A DNA stretch of 8,310 nt from an uncultured Eubacteriales bacterium (GCA_900319255.1 ONNU01000154.1:1-8310); one strand, 5' to 3'. Shown: positions 1 through 6,232, counted from the first letter of the stretch. The notes: generated by a model not told the origin, from the sequence alone. Numbers and translations are program-made.

Positions 1-79
1 ATTTGGAATTTGGAAAGTGGAATTTGGAATTGAATAAGGAGTGGGGAATCAGAAATTCAGAACGTGCAAAAGCTAAAAC

Positions 80-431
80 TTCCGGATCCCTATAAACTTC
101 TTGTTCGAGCGGTAAATTCCTATCACATACACAAAGAATCACGAGGGAAAACGGCTTTCCTCTTGATTGCTGAACACCTGATGAACACTGAGTTTATCGC
201 CACTACCTCACAAGCATTCCGAGGGATTTGAGAAAAGAACAGAAAATAGAAAAAGAAAGATATAGAAAACCCTCGTGATGCTCGTTATTATTCCAAAGCC
301 TGACACGAAAGAGCCTGCTGCTATCGGCATTTATTTATCGTCAGCAGTTGTAACCTGATCGAATCCGGGATTATGTTAAAAGCAGGGCTGCAAATATATT
401 CATTTTTAATAGTTAGCCGGCACCGGCGCTG
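80..431. other. Non-coding insert within repeat copy A
   Basis: This block of about 350 bp separates the two halves of repeat copy A and has no counterpart in copy B. I see no ORF with a ribosome binding site and no protein family. It holds several inverted repeats: 138-147 with 270-279; CTGCTG near 312 with CAGCAG near 341; and GCCGG-CA-CCGGC near 417-428. No terminal inverted repeats were found at its edges. It may be an insertion into copy A, or ancestral sequence deleted from copy B. Confidence 0.4.
138..279. other. Possible structured element closed by a 10-bp inverted repeat
   Basis: ATCACGAGGG (138-147) is perfectly complementary to CCCTCGTGAT (270-279), which would enclose about 122 nt. 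The left arm can instead pair locally with TTTCCTC at 156-162, giving a short competing hairpin with one bulge. CGAGGG recurs near 221-226. Two competing pairings are reminiscent of a regulatory RNA, but no known RNA family was recognised and no promoter or downstream gene on either strand supports it. Confidence 0.25.
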
Positions 432-507
432 ACCCCTCCACCACACGTTTACGCGTGCTGTCCCCCCTGACAAGGGGAAGCAAGAATCAAGATGCCGCAC
501 TCGCTGC

Positions 508-545
508 AAAGCCGGGCAAGAATCGTTAATGCTGGCTTTTTTATA
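508..545 (+). terminator. Terminator-like hairpin of repeat copy A
   Basis: AAAGCC (508-513) pairs with GGCTTT (534-539) around a 20-nt loop containing AAGAATCGTTAATGC, followed by a T-rich tail. The equivalent hairpin in copy B (3916-3948) has a different but also complementary stem and the same loop motif. The structure is directly visible. Whether it ends a transcript is unknown, because no gene is seen upstream on the plus strand within the window. Confidence 0.45.
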
Positions 546-591
546 ATTCCTGATTCTAAATTTTACTATAATTTCCACCGCACCGGGCAAC

Positions 592-623
592 AAAAAAGAG
601 CAGCGCCTGGCTGCCCTTTTGTT
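592..623 (-). terminator. Rho-independent terminator of the LRR/Big2 gene
   Basis: Read on the minus strand, AAAAGGGCAGC (620-610) pairs with GCTGCTCTTTT (604-594) around a 5-nt loop, and the 3' arm runs straight into a U-rich tail. One pair is a G-U wobble only on the minus strand; on the plus strand the same pair would be an A-C mismatch. That points to termination of the minus-strand gene. It lies 15-45 nt past the TAA at 638-640. Confidence 0.85.
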
Positions 624-637
624 ATTCTGATATTCAA

Positions 638-3508
638 TTACTGCACGACTGTTATCTTGCAGCTGGATTCCTTGCCGTTGTAGGTGCGTACCGTTACCCA
701 GCATACTCCGGGCTTTACTGCTGTGAATTCGCCCTGCCAGTTGGTTCTTGTCATCCTGACGATGCTGCTGTTGCTGGTGCGGAAGGTTCTCGTGCTGGCT
801 GCGCTGCCGTCCGGTACGGATGAATAAAGCGTGCCGCTCTGTCCAACCTTCATGGTCATTGAGGATTTGCTGATCTTTACAGATTCCGGCGCATTTTTTA
901 CCGTTACCTTGCAATCATCCTCCTGCCCGTTATAGGTGGATACCGTTACATATGCAGCGCCGGGCTTCTGACCCACAAAGCTTGCTGTCCAGTCGGTTCT
1001 GGTCATTGATACTACTGAGCTGTTGCTTGATCTGTAGGTGCGTGTTGCTGATGCTTCCGTGCTGAGAAGCGAGCTTGAAAGCGACATTGCTTCACCCTTG
1101 CCGATAGTGATTTCGCTTTTATCCATATTTACAAAGCGGGGCGGATCCTTTACCGTGACCTTGCAGCGGGCTGTCTTGCCGTTGTAGGTCTTGACAGTGA
1201 TATATGCCGTTCCCGGTGAAACTCCCGTAAAGCTGCAGTTCCAGCTTGTGGGGTTTATCATCGCTGTATCTGAATTTGTGGAATAATATATTCTTTCGGC
1301 GGATGCTGAACCGCTTGAAACTGTGCTGCTGATGGTGCGTGTTTCCCCTACGCCGATAGAGATCTGTGTCTGGCTGAGGGTTATGCCTGCGGGTGCTGCC
1401 TTTACAGTGACAGTGCAGGACGCTTTCTTTCCGTTGAAGGTCTCCACCGTTATTACTGCGCTGCCCGTCTTATGAGCGGTAAAGCGGCAGTCTGATCCTT
1501 CGGCTTTTACTGAAACCACAGACGGATCAGAGGATGTATAATTCATCACATATGATGCGCTTCCGCTGTTGAGTATGCTGCTTATCAGATAGGTTTCTCC
1601 CTCGCCTACTGTAACAGCTGTCTTTGAAAATGCTACGGATGAGGGCGCCGGGCATACTGTGACCTTGCAGGTCGCTTTCTTTCCGGATGGCTCTGATGCA
1701 GTGATAGTCGCTGTGCCCGCTTTCAGGGCTTTTATCTTTCCGTTATCAACGCTTGCAACAGAGGGCGCTGAGCTTTTCCATGTTATTTCTTTGCGGGCAA
1801 TATCCGGAGTGACGTTTGCATATAACTCCGCTGCTTCCCCGATGCCGAGGGTAAGCTGGGTACTGCTTATCATCACGCCTGCTTCGAGATAGATACGGTT
1901 GACATCATCCTCAATTGCGGCAGCTGCTGCGGCTGAGCCTTCCATGCAGACGACTGATCTGTCGATATTGCCGTTATTGAAGGGGGAAATTCCAATGGTG
2001 CTGACCTGTTCGCTGATATAGATATTTTCGATATCGCTGTTATAGCTGAAAGCCATATCGCCTATTTCTGTAACAGAAGACGGCACATAATAGCTGTCTG
2101 CCGAATATATTCCCGGAACGCATATGAGCTTTGTCATATCCTTATTGAAAAGCGCCTTTCCCGAAGAGCTGAACCATTCGTTATTGCTGTTTACAACGAA
2201 TTCTCTGACATTACTGCAGGGGAAAATGCTTCTGATATCCATATTTTTAAGCGATGCGGGAATTATGAGCTTTTTGAGATTTGCATTGCGCAAGGCTCCG
2301 TCAGAAATTCCGAGGGTGCCTTCCTTGACGGTAAGATTTACAGCAGAGGAAGCTGCTCCCGTATTGCGTACAGGGTGAGCCTCTGCATCTGAAGCTGTTT
2401 TATATGTATAAAGTATCTTTCCGATATAGACTGCGCCGTCAGCCTTTGAATCAAGCCATGCTGTATTTCTGAAAGCGTCAACTCCTATGCTTTCCACTGA
2501 CGAGGGTACGCTCAGGGATGTCAGAGCCGTACAATCCATAAAGGTCTGCGCCGGGATGGTCTGAACACCGTTTGCGACAGAAGCTCTCGTAAGACCGGTG
2601 CATCCGGAGAATACGCCTTCCCCCATGCTTTCCGTTGCGGGCAGAAGCTTTACAAAGCTGAGATTCGGACAGCCCTCAAAAGCATAGCTGCCGATCTCCT
2701 TTACTGCCAGCGTATCAATTGAAAGCACCTGTGAATGTGCAAAGGCATAGGGTGCGATCCTTGTAACGGTTGCGGGCAGGATATATTCGCCCCTTCTTGC
2801 CTTGGGATAAGCCCTGACTGTTGTCATATCAAAATCATAAAGAATGCTTCTGTTTGCTTTGAAATGGGTATTTCTGGTATTGACGCTGAATTTTTTCACA
2901 GCTGTGCAGCGCATGAAGGCATCCTCCGGGATCTCCTCGATATCACGTCCGATAAAGATCTCCTCCATTGTATCGGAGCAGAAAGCGTCCTCACGGATAT
3001 TCCTTGCGCCTGACACGATTACAGCTTTGCCTGTAATGCTGCCGGGACAGTAAACGAGGGTTGACATATCGCCGGTATAGAGGATATTTTCCTTTACCTG
3101 AAAGCATCCGTTCCCATCAGCTACCGAAACGCTGTCGATATTCAGTCCGTCAAAAGCATATTCCCCGATAGTCCTTATATTTTTGCCTATTGTAAGAGAG
3201 AAAACCTTATCAGAGATTTGCGCTCCGGCAATACCCGTACTTACGGCGCTGACCTCTTTGCCGGCAAATGTATCGGGGATGATGATGCTGTTATTATCCA
3301 TGGCTGAAAGGTCGATGCTGCAAAGGGAATAACCGCCCTCTGTATTTTCCCTGAAACCGAAGCCTTCGGAATATTCAATATCTCCCGCAGCAGCGCTGAC
3401 GCTGAAATTTTGTCTTTCTATCACCGCAGCTGTACACAGACCCGTGCAGGCAACTGCCATAACAAGTGCAGCAGCAGCTAATTTCCTGAGCAAACCGTTC
3501 TTTCTCAT
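638..3508 (-). CDS. Secreted BspA-type leucine-rich repeat protein with five Big2-like Ig domains
   Basis: This is a predicted exported protein of 956 residues. The start at 3508 is chosen over the upstream ATG at 3538 because GGAGG (3519-3515) lies 6 nt before it and the next residues form a classic signal peptide: basic MRKNGLLRK, hydrophobic residues 10-30, and a likely signal peptidase I site near SAAAG (38-42). Residues about 50-530 hold BspA/LRR_5-type repeats, with recurring patterns such as VTRIAPYAF, VESIGVDAF and VTEIGDMAF, and linkers with a DMT/DMS motif (DFDMTTVRAYP, NKDMTKLICVP). Five tandem Big2-like domains of about 78-84 residues follow (near 541, 620, 705, 787 and 872 to the end); the last four end in T[YF]NG-x5-C-[KT]-[VI]-TV. 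LRR_5 and Big2 modules occur in surface adhesins and polymer-binding proteins of gut bacteria, so adhesion is inferred. No LPXTG, SLH, dockerin, C-terminal membrane segment or convincing lipobox is visible. It is a single-gene unit with its own promoter and terminator. The family is certain; the ligand is unknown. Confidence 0.9.
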   Translation of the reverse strand: MRKNGLLRKLAAAALVMAVACTGLCTAAVIERQNFSVSAAAGDIEYSEGFGFRENTEGGYSLCSIDLSAMDNNSIIIPDTFAGKEVSAVSTGIAGAQISDKVFSLTIGKNIRTIGEYAFDGLNIDSVSVADGNGCFQVKENILYTGDMSTLVYCPGSITGKAVIVSGARNIREDAFCSDTMEEIFIGRDIEEIPEDAFMRCTAVKKFSVNTRNTHFKANRSILYDFDMTTVRAYPKARRGEYILPATVTRIAPYAFAHSQVLSIDTLAVKEIGSYAFEGCPNLSFVKLLPATESMGEGVFSGCTGLTRASVANGVQTIPAQTFMDCTALTSLSVPSSVESIGVDAFRNTAWLDSKADGAVYIGKILYTYKTASDAEAHPVRNTGAASSAVNLTVKEGTLGISDGALRNANLKKLIIPASLKNMDIRSIFPCSNVREFVVNSNNEWFSSSGKALFNKDMTKLICVPGIYSADSYYVPSSVTEIGDMAFSYNSDIENIYISEQVSTIGISPFNNGNIDRSVVCMEGSAAAAAAIEDDVNRIYLEAGVMISSTQLTLGIGEAAELYANVTPDIARKEITWKSSAPSVASVDNGKIKALKAGTATITASEPSGKKATCKVTVCPAPSSVAFSKTAVTVGEGETYLISSILNSGSASYVMNYTSSDPSVVSVKAEGSDCRFTAHKTGSAVITVETFNGKKASCTVTVKAAPAGITLSQTQISIGVGETRTISSTVSSGSASAERIYYSTNSDTAMINPTSWNCSFTGVSPGTAYITVKTYNGKTARCKVTVKDPPRFVNMDKSEITIGKGEAMSLSSSLLSTEASATRTYRSSNSSVVSMTRTDWTASFVGQKPGAAYVTVSTYNGQEDDCKVTVKNAPESVKISKSSMTMKVGQSGTLYSSVPDGSAASTRTFRTSNSSIVRMTRTNWQGEFTAVKPGVCWVTVRTYNGKESSCKITVVQ

Positions 3509-3514
3509 TTCATA

Positions 3515-3519
3515 CCTCC
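3515..3519 (-). promoter_or_regulatory. Ribosome binding site fixing the start of the LRR/Big2 gene
   Basis: On the minus strand the sequence reads GGAGG-TATGAA-ATG, placing a strong Shine-Dalgarno core 6 nt before the ATG at 3508-3506. The in-frame ATG at 3538 would add ten residues ahead of the signal peptide and has no comparable site. Confidence 0.85.
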
Positions 3520-3588
3520 GCATATCCGGAGCGCGCACTTTCCGGATATAAATAATAGTAATTCAACATACCGCATTTATACCCGTAC

Positions 3589-3617
3589 ATTATAACACAT
3601 TTGTAACAGATTGACAT
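3589..3617 (-). promoter_or_regulatory. Sigma-A-type promoter of the LRR/Big2 gene
   Basis: On the minus strand there is a perfect extended -10, TGTTATAAT (hexamer at 3594-3589). A spacer of 17 bp separates it from ATGTCA (3617-3612), which matches TTGACA at four of six positions. A/T-rich tracts (about 3618-3635) just upstream resemble an UP element. Transcription would start near 3582, giving a leader of about 74 nt. Confidence 0.7.
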
Positions 3618-3741
3618 ACTTTTTTTATTTTTTTGTTACCAAAACTCAGATTTTTTCCCTTTTTTACAAAAATCCCCCATCTACCTCTTTCTCAGTCGGC
3701 TAAATAGCTTGTTTTTTAGTGATCAGTGGTTAGAAAAATTT

Positions 3742-3809
3742 GGAATTTGGAAAGTGGAATTTGGAATTGAATTAGGAATTAGGAATGAGGAATATGGAAT
3801 TAGGAATTT
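3742..3809 (+). repeat. Heptamer-phased GGAATT(N) short tandem repeat
   Basis: GGAA begins at 3742, 3749, 3756 and 3763, then after a 12-nt step at 3775, 3782, 3789, 3796 and 3803. Copy A shows the same phasing, including the 12-nt step: GGAA at 5, 12, 19 and 26, GGAG at 38 and GGAA at 45. On the right side TTCC or CTCC occurs in reverse at 3960, 3967, 3974, 3991, 3998 and 4005. This resembles heptameric short tandem repeats known from other bacterial genomes. It forms the inverted arms of the element. Confidence 0.8.
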
Positions 3810-3915
3810 GAAATGCAGACTGTGCATAAAGTTATAGCTTAAACCCCTCCACCACACGCTGCGCGTGCGGTCCCTCTCCCCTGAAAGGTGAGGCTTTGAG
3901 TTTGCTTCAATGAAA

Positions 3916-3955
3916 AAAGAGGTAAGAATCGTTAATGCGAGCCTCTTTATAATTT
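3916..3955 (+). terminator. Terminator-like hairpin of repeat copy B
   Basis: AAAGAGG (3916-3922) pairs perfectly with CCTCTTT (3942-3948) around a loop holding AAGAATCGTTAATGC, and a T-rich tail follows. In copy A the stem sequence differs on both sides yet still pairs, while the loop motif is unchanged. This argues for selection on the structure. No plus-strand gene precedes it in this window. Confidence 0.5.
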
Positions 3956-4042
3956 TTGATTCCTCACTCCTGATTCCTGACTGATATCAATTCCACTTTC
4001 CAAATTCCAAATTTTAAATTTTAATTATTAACTAATCACTAA

Positions 4043-4231
4043 TCTCTATTGTTGGTGTAAAATATTTCTGGGACTTTGATAATGAGCTGGCTTAGGGAAT
4101 TTTTTGTTTCCCAATCCCATCCAAGTATAACACGCGAGAACGAAAGTAAAGCTTTGTCAGACCTGCCCCCGCGATTTTGACACCGGCGGCACGCCGGCGT
4201 AAAATAAGTTGTAAAAAAACCGGTTTTTCCG
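4043..4231. other. Non-coding spacer upstream of oadGB, with a GC-rich hairpin
   Basis: No gene is seen here. CCGGCG (4183-4188) and CGCCGG (4192-4197) form a tight stem with a 3-nt loop in otherwise A/T-rich sequence. It is not followed by a T-run on either strand, so it is not a standard terminator. GGGAA-N8-TTCCC occurs near 4096-4114. A minus-strand extended -10 (TGTTATACT, near 4127-4135) is present but lacks a matching -35. Confidence 0.4.
4215..4228. promoter_or_regulatory. Perfect 14-bp palindrome next to the oadGB promoter, candidate operator
   Basis: AAAAACCGGTTTTT is a perfect dyad that ends 3 bp before the -35 hexamer at 4232. A symmetric site in this position is typical of a dimeric regulator binding just upstream of RNA polymerase. 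It could also be a chance palindrome in A/T-rich DNA. No regulator gene is visible in the window. Confidence 0.45.
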
Positions 4232-4260
4232 TTGAAAAATTATGGAATTTGGTTTATAAT
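4232..4260 (+). promoter_or_regulatory. Sigma-A-type promoter of oadGB
   Basis: TTGAAA (4232-4237) and TATAAT (4255-4260) are separated by exactly 17 bp, close to the housekeeping consensus. The predicted transcript starts near 4267, giving a leader of about 77 nt to the ATG at 4344. Confidence 0.85.
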
Positions 4261-4343
4261 AATTATATATGTGTAATTTTGCGGTTCATCTGCGGATGGG
4301 GGCAGGGTTATATTGTGAAAGAATCTTTTTAGGGGGAAGGAAA

Positions 4344-4724
4344 ATGGATAATATGATGCAGGCACTTATCCTGTTGCTTGCAGGTTTTCTGGTCGTTTTT
4401 TCCGTTCTTGTGCTGCTTATCGCTATCGTTACGATATACAGCAAGATCATCAGAACCGTCCAGAATGCAGGAAAGAAAAAGAAGGAGATCAGATCTGCTG
4501 ATGAAAGCGTGAAACTGGAAAAGCCCGATCTGCGCGCGGTGACGAGAGAAGAGATCGAGGATACCGACGGCGAGATCCCGCCGGAGATAATCGCAGTTAT
4601 CGCTGCTGCTGTTGATGCCATGTACGGCGAAAAGCCCCATCGCATCAAGGCTGTCAAAAGATCCCGCAGCTCCCGCTCGGCATGGAGCAGAGCCGGCGCG
4701 CTTCAGAATACAAGACCCTTCTGA
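4344..4724 (+). CDS. oadG: Na+-translocating decarboxylase gamma (OadG-family) subunit
   Basis: This is a 126-residue small membrane subunit of the sodium-pump decarboxylase family (oxaloacetate, methylmalonyl-CoA or glutaconyl-CoA type). The gamma/delta subunit stabilises the complex and links the cytoplasmic carboxyltransferase to the membrane beta subunit. Residues about 5-30 form one transmembrane helix (ILLLAGFLVVFSVLVLLIAI). A charged linker follows (KKKKEIRS...REEIEDTDG). The C-terminal region is characteristic of clostridial OadG proteins: EIPPEIIAVIAAAVDAMYG, then IKAVKRSRSSRSAW and the end ALQNTRPF. The start at 4344 is preferred over the in-frame ATG at 4269 because the latter sits at the predicted transcription start and would add 25 unrelated residues, while AGGGGGAAGG (4331-4340) precedes 4344. 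It is followed after 73 bp by oadB, with no terminator between. The substrate cannot be read from this subunit. Confidence 0.88.
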   Translation: MDNMMQALILLLAGFLVVFSVLVLLIAIVTIYSKIIRTVQNAGKKKKEIRSADESVKLEKPDLRAVTREEIEDTDGEIPPEIIAVIAAAVDAMYGEKPHRIKAVKRSRSSRSAWSRAGALQNTRPF

Positions 4725-4797
4725 CAGCTTCTGCGTCTTAGAAATGATTTCTTGAATATCTGAATGGTATTTTCAACACAGAAAGGAAGAAAGTTAA

Positions 4798-6042
4798 ATG
4801 GAAATTTTGACTCAGCTGTGGCAGATCATCTGCCATCTGTTTGAGGAATCGGGATTCAGCAAGCTGTCCTGGGAAAACTATGTAATGGTCGGCATATCCT
4901 TTGTCCTCATGTTTCTTGCGATCAAAAAGCAGTTTGAACCGCTTCTGCTGCTGCCCATCGCATTTGGTATGTGCCTTGTGAATCTCTTCCCGGGAATTAT
5001 GGGACTGCCCACTACGGAAATGCTTACCGAAGCTCAGATGATTGAAAAGCATCTTGACCCGGCAACTTATACGACAACAGTGCTTAATGGCGTAACATAT
5101 TATAACCATATAGAATACGGCGGACTGTTCTATTATCTGTATCAGGGCGTAAAGCTCGGCATTTACCCGCCGCTTATTTTCCTTGGCATCGGATGTATGA
5201 CGGATTTCGGCCCGCTTATCGCCAATCCGAAAAGCTTTATTCTCGGCGCTGCTGCACAGGTCGGTATTTTCCTTACCTTTATCATTGCAACAGCTCTGGG
5301 TATCTTCACACCTCAGGAAGCAGGCTCTATCGCCATCATCGGCGGCGCAGACGGTCCTACGGCTATTTTCGTTACAACGAAGCTTGCACCTCAGCTTTTA
5401 GGTCCTATCGCGGTTGCAGCTTATTCCTACATGGCTCTGGTTCCCATCATCCAGCCGCCTATTATGAGACTTCTCACAACAAAGAAAGAGCGTTCTGTTG
5501 TTATGGGTCAGCTTCGTCCTGTATCTAAGCTTGAAAGAATACTCTTCCCGATCATTGTTGTAGTTATCGTTGCTCTGCTTCTGCCGGATGCAGCGCCGCT
5601 TGTAGGTATGCTGATGCTCGGCAATCTGTTCAAGGAAAGCGGAGTTGTTGACAGAATCAACAAGACTGCTCAGAACGAGCTTATGAATATCATCACGATA
5701 TTCCTTGGCGTGACCGTTGGCGCAACTGCTACAGGTAAGGTATTCCTTACTCTCCAGACAGCCGGAATAATCGGACTGGGACTGTTTGCATTCTGTCTTG
5801 CAACAGCCTGCGGTGTTCTTTTCGGCAAGCTGATGTACCTGTTCACAAAGGGAAAGGTAAATCCGCTTATCGGTTCTGCCGGCGTATCTGCAGTACCCAT
5901 GGCAGCAAGAATTTCCCAGAAGGTGGGTCAGGAGGAAAACCCCGGAAACTTCCTTCTTATGCACGCTATGGGACCGAATGTTGCCGGCGTTATTGGTTCA
6001 GCTGTTGCAGCAGGCGTTATCCTGAGCGTACTTATGAAATAA
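4798..6042 (+). CDS. oadB: Na+-translocating decarboxylase beta subunit (OadB/MmdB/GcdB family)
   Basis: This is a 414-residue integral membrane protein of normal family length. It decarboxylates carboxybiotin and couples this to Na+ export. Hydrophobic segments begin at about residues 28-42 and 48-65 and continue through most of the protein. A hydrophilic stretch at about 66-108 precedes the conserved core GGLFYYLYQGVKLGIYPPL. The hallmark GGADGPTAIF is at 182-191; its D185 corresponds to the essential membrane aspartate of the family. AAYSYMALVP and the C-terminal GPNVAGVIGSAVAAG (N394 to S401 region) are further Na+-site signatures. The start is supported by AAGGAAG at 4783-4789. It is cotranscribed with oadG and followed by a strong terminator at 6075. 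No alpha subunit or biotin carrier lies beside it, so whether it serves oxaloacetate, methylmalonyl-CoA or glutaconyl-CoA is open. Confidence 0.95.
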   Translation: MEILTQLWQIICHLFEESGFSKLSWENYVMVGISFVLMFLAIKKQFEPLLLLPIAFGMCLVNLFPGIMGLPTTEMLTEAQMIEKHLDPATYTTTVLNGVTYYNHIEYGGLFYYLYQGVKLGIYPPLIFLGIGCMTDFGPLIANPKSFILGAAAQVGIFLTFIIATALGIFTPQEAGSIAIIGGADGPTAIFVTTKLAPQLLGPIAVAAYSYMALVPIIQPPIMRLLTTKKERSVVMGQLRPVSKLERILFPIIVVVIVALLLPDAAPLVGMLMLGNLFKESGVVDRINKTAQNELMNIITIFLGVTVGATATGKVFLTLQTAGIIGLGLFAFCLATACGVLFGKLMYLFTKGKVNPLIGSAGVSAVPMAARISQKVGQEENPGNFLLMHAMGPNVAGVIGSAVAAGVILSVLMK

Positions 6043-6074
6043 TCTGATAATAGTATCTGCTTCCAGATAACCGG

Positions 6075-6106
6075 CGGCGGGCGTCTGAGTCACGCCCGCC
6101 GTTTTG
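6075..6106 (+). terminator. Rho-independent terminator of oadGB
   Basis: CGGCGGGCGT (6075-6084) and ACGCCCGCCG (6092-6101) form a perfect 10-bp GC-rich stem with a 7-nt loop, followed by TTTTG. It begins 33 nt past the oadB stop codon and separates oadGB from the cardiolipin synthase gene. Confidence 0.92.
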
Positions 6107-6232
6107 TGTATTTCAGCTTTGATACCCATGTCTGAATGATAAAAACGAAAATCTGAAAAATGAATAATATGTGAGAGAAAGACTGAAAATAATCTGAAAG
6201 GAAATATAAGCCGGTGAATGCGGCGAAGCAAT

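Larger units (their letters stand above)
1..575 (+). repeat. Dispersed intergenic repeat, copy A (interrupted, edge-truncated)
   Basis: This is a second copy of the element at 3716-4042, in the same orientation. Bases 1-35 are identical to 3738-3772, and the match continues weakly to about 79. It resumes at 432-447, identical to 3842-3857 (begins ACCCCTCCACCACACG), and at 518-532, identical to 3924-3938 (AAGAATCGTTAATGC). Between these blocks copy A carries about 350 bp absent from copy B. The right inverted repeat is not recognisable beyond a degraded trace near 545-580, and the left outer end lies outside the window. The right boundary is therefore approximate. Confidence 0.75.
3716..4042 (+). 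mobile_element. MITE-like non-coding element with long terminal inverted repeats, copy B
   Basis: A 27-bp sequence at 3735-3761 is perfectly inverted at 3989-4015. Further out, TTAGTGATCAG (3716-3726) matches the complement of 4032-4042 at 10 of 11 positions, so the whole block of about 327 bp is bounded by inverted repeats. The left arm contains a GGAA array at 7-nt steps, mirrored by TTCC steps on the right. The core holds ACCCCTCCACCACACG (3842-3857), a GC-rich CACG-CTG-CGCGTG stem and a terminator-like hairpin. There is no ORF. A related copy lies at 1-575. The structure suggests a miniature inverted-repeat element mobilised in trans; no target-site duplication could be identified. A fixed intergenic repeat that spreads by another route is the alternative. 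Confidence 0.65.

Noticed and set aside
492..683. A 63-codon plus-strand open frame
   Set aside because: It lies over the repeat hairpin and the terminator of the minus-strand gene, with no ribosome binding site.
321..914. A 197-codon minus-strand open frame crossing the 3' end of the LRR/Big2 gene
   Set aside because: It overlaps the real gene in another frame, runs through its terminator and through repeat copy A, and its translation is low-complexity with no recognisable domain.
3434..3508. Lipoprotein signal at Cys21 of the LRR/Big2 protein
   Set aside because: The residues before it (AVA-C) do not fit the lipobox well, and a signal peptidase I site near residue 41 is more convincing.
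3611..3616. TTGACA on the plus strand as a -35 element
   Set aside because: No -10 hexamer lies at a suitable distance downstream; the site overlaps the minus-strand promoter instead.
3742..3809. CRISPR array
   Set aside because: The repeats are 7 nt with no spacers between them, so this is a short tandem repeat.
4183..4197. GC-rich hairpin as a terminator
   Set aside because: It has no T-run on either strand and no gene ending nearby.
4269..4343. N-terminal extension of oadG to an upstream ATG
   Set aside because: That ATG is at the predicted transcription start, lacks a ribosome binding site, and adds residues unlike the OadG family.
5398..5964. A 188-codon open frame antisense to oadB
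   Set aside because: It is a codon-bias shadow of oadB with no start site and no family resemblance.
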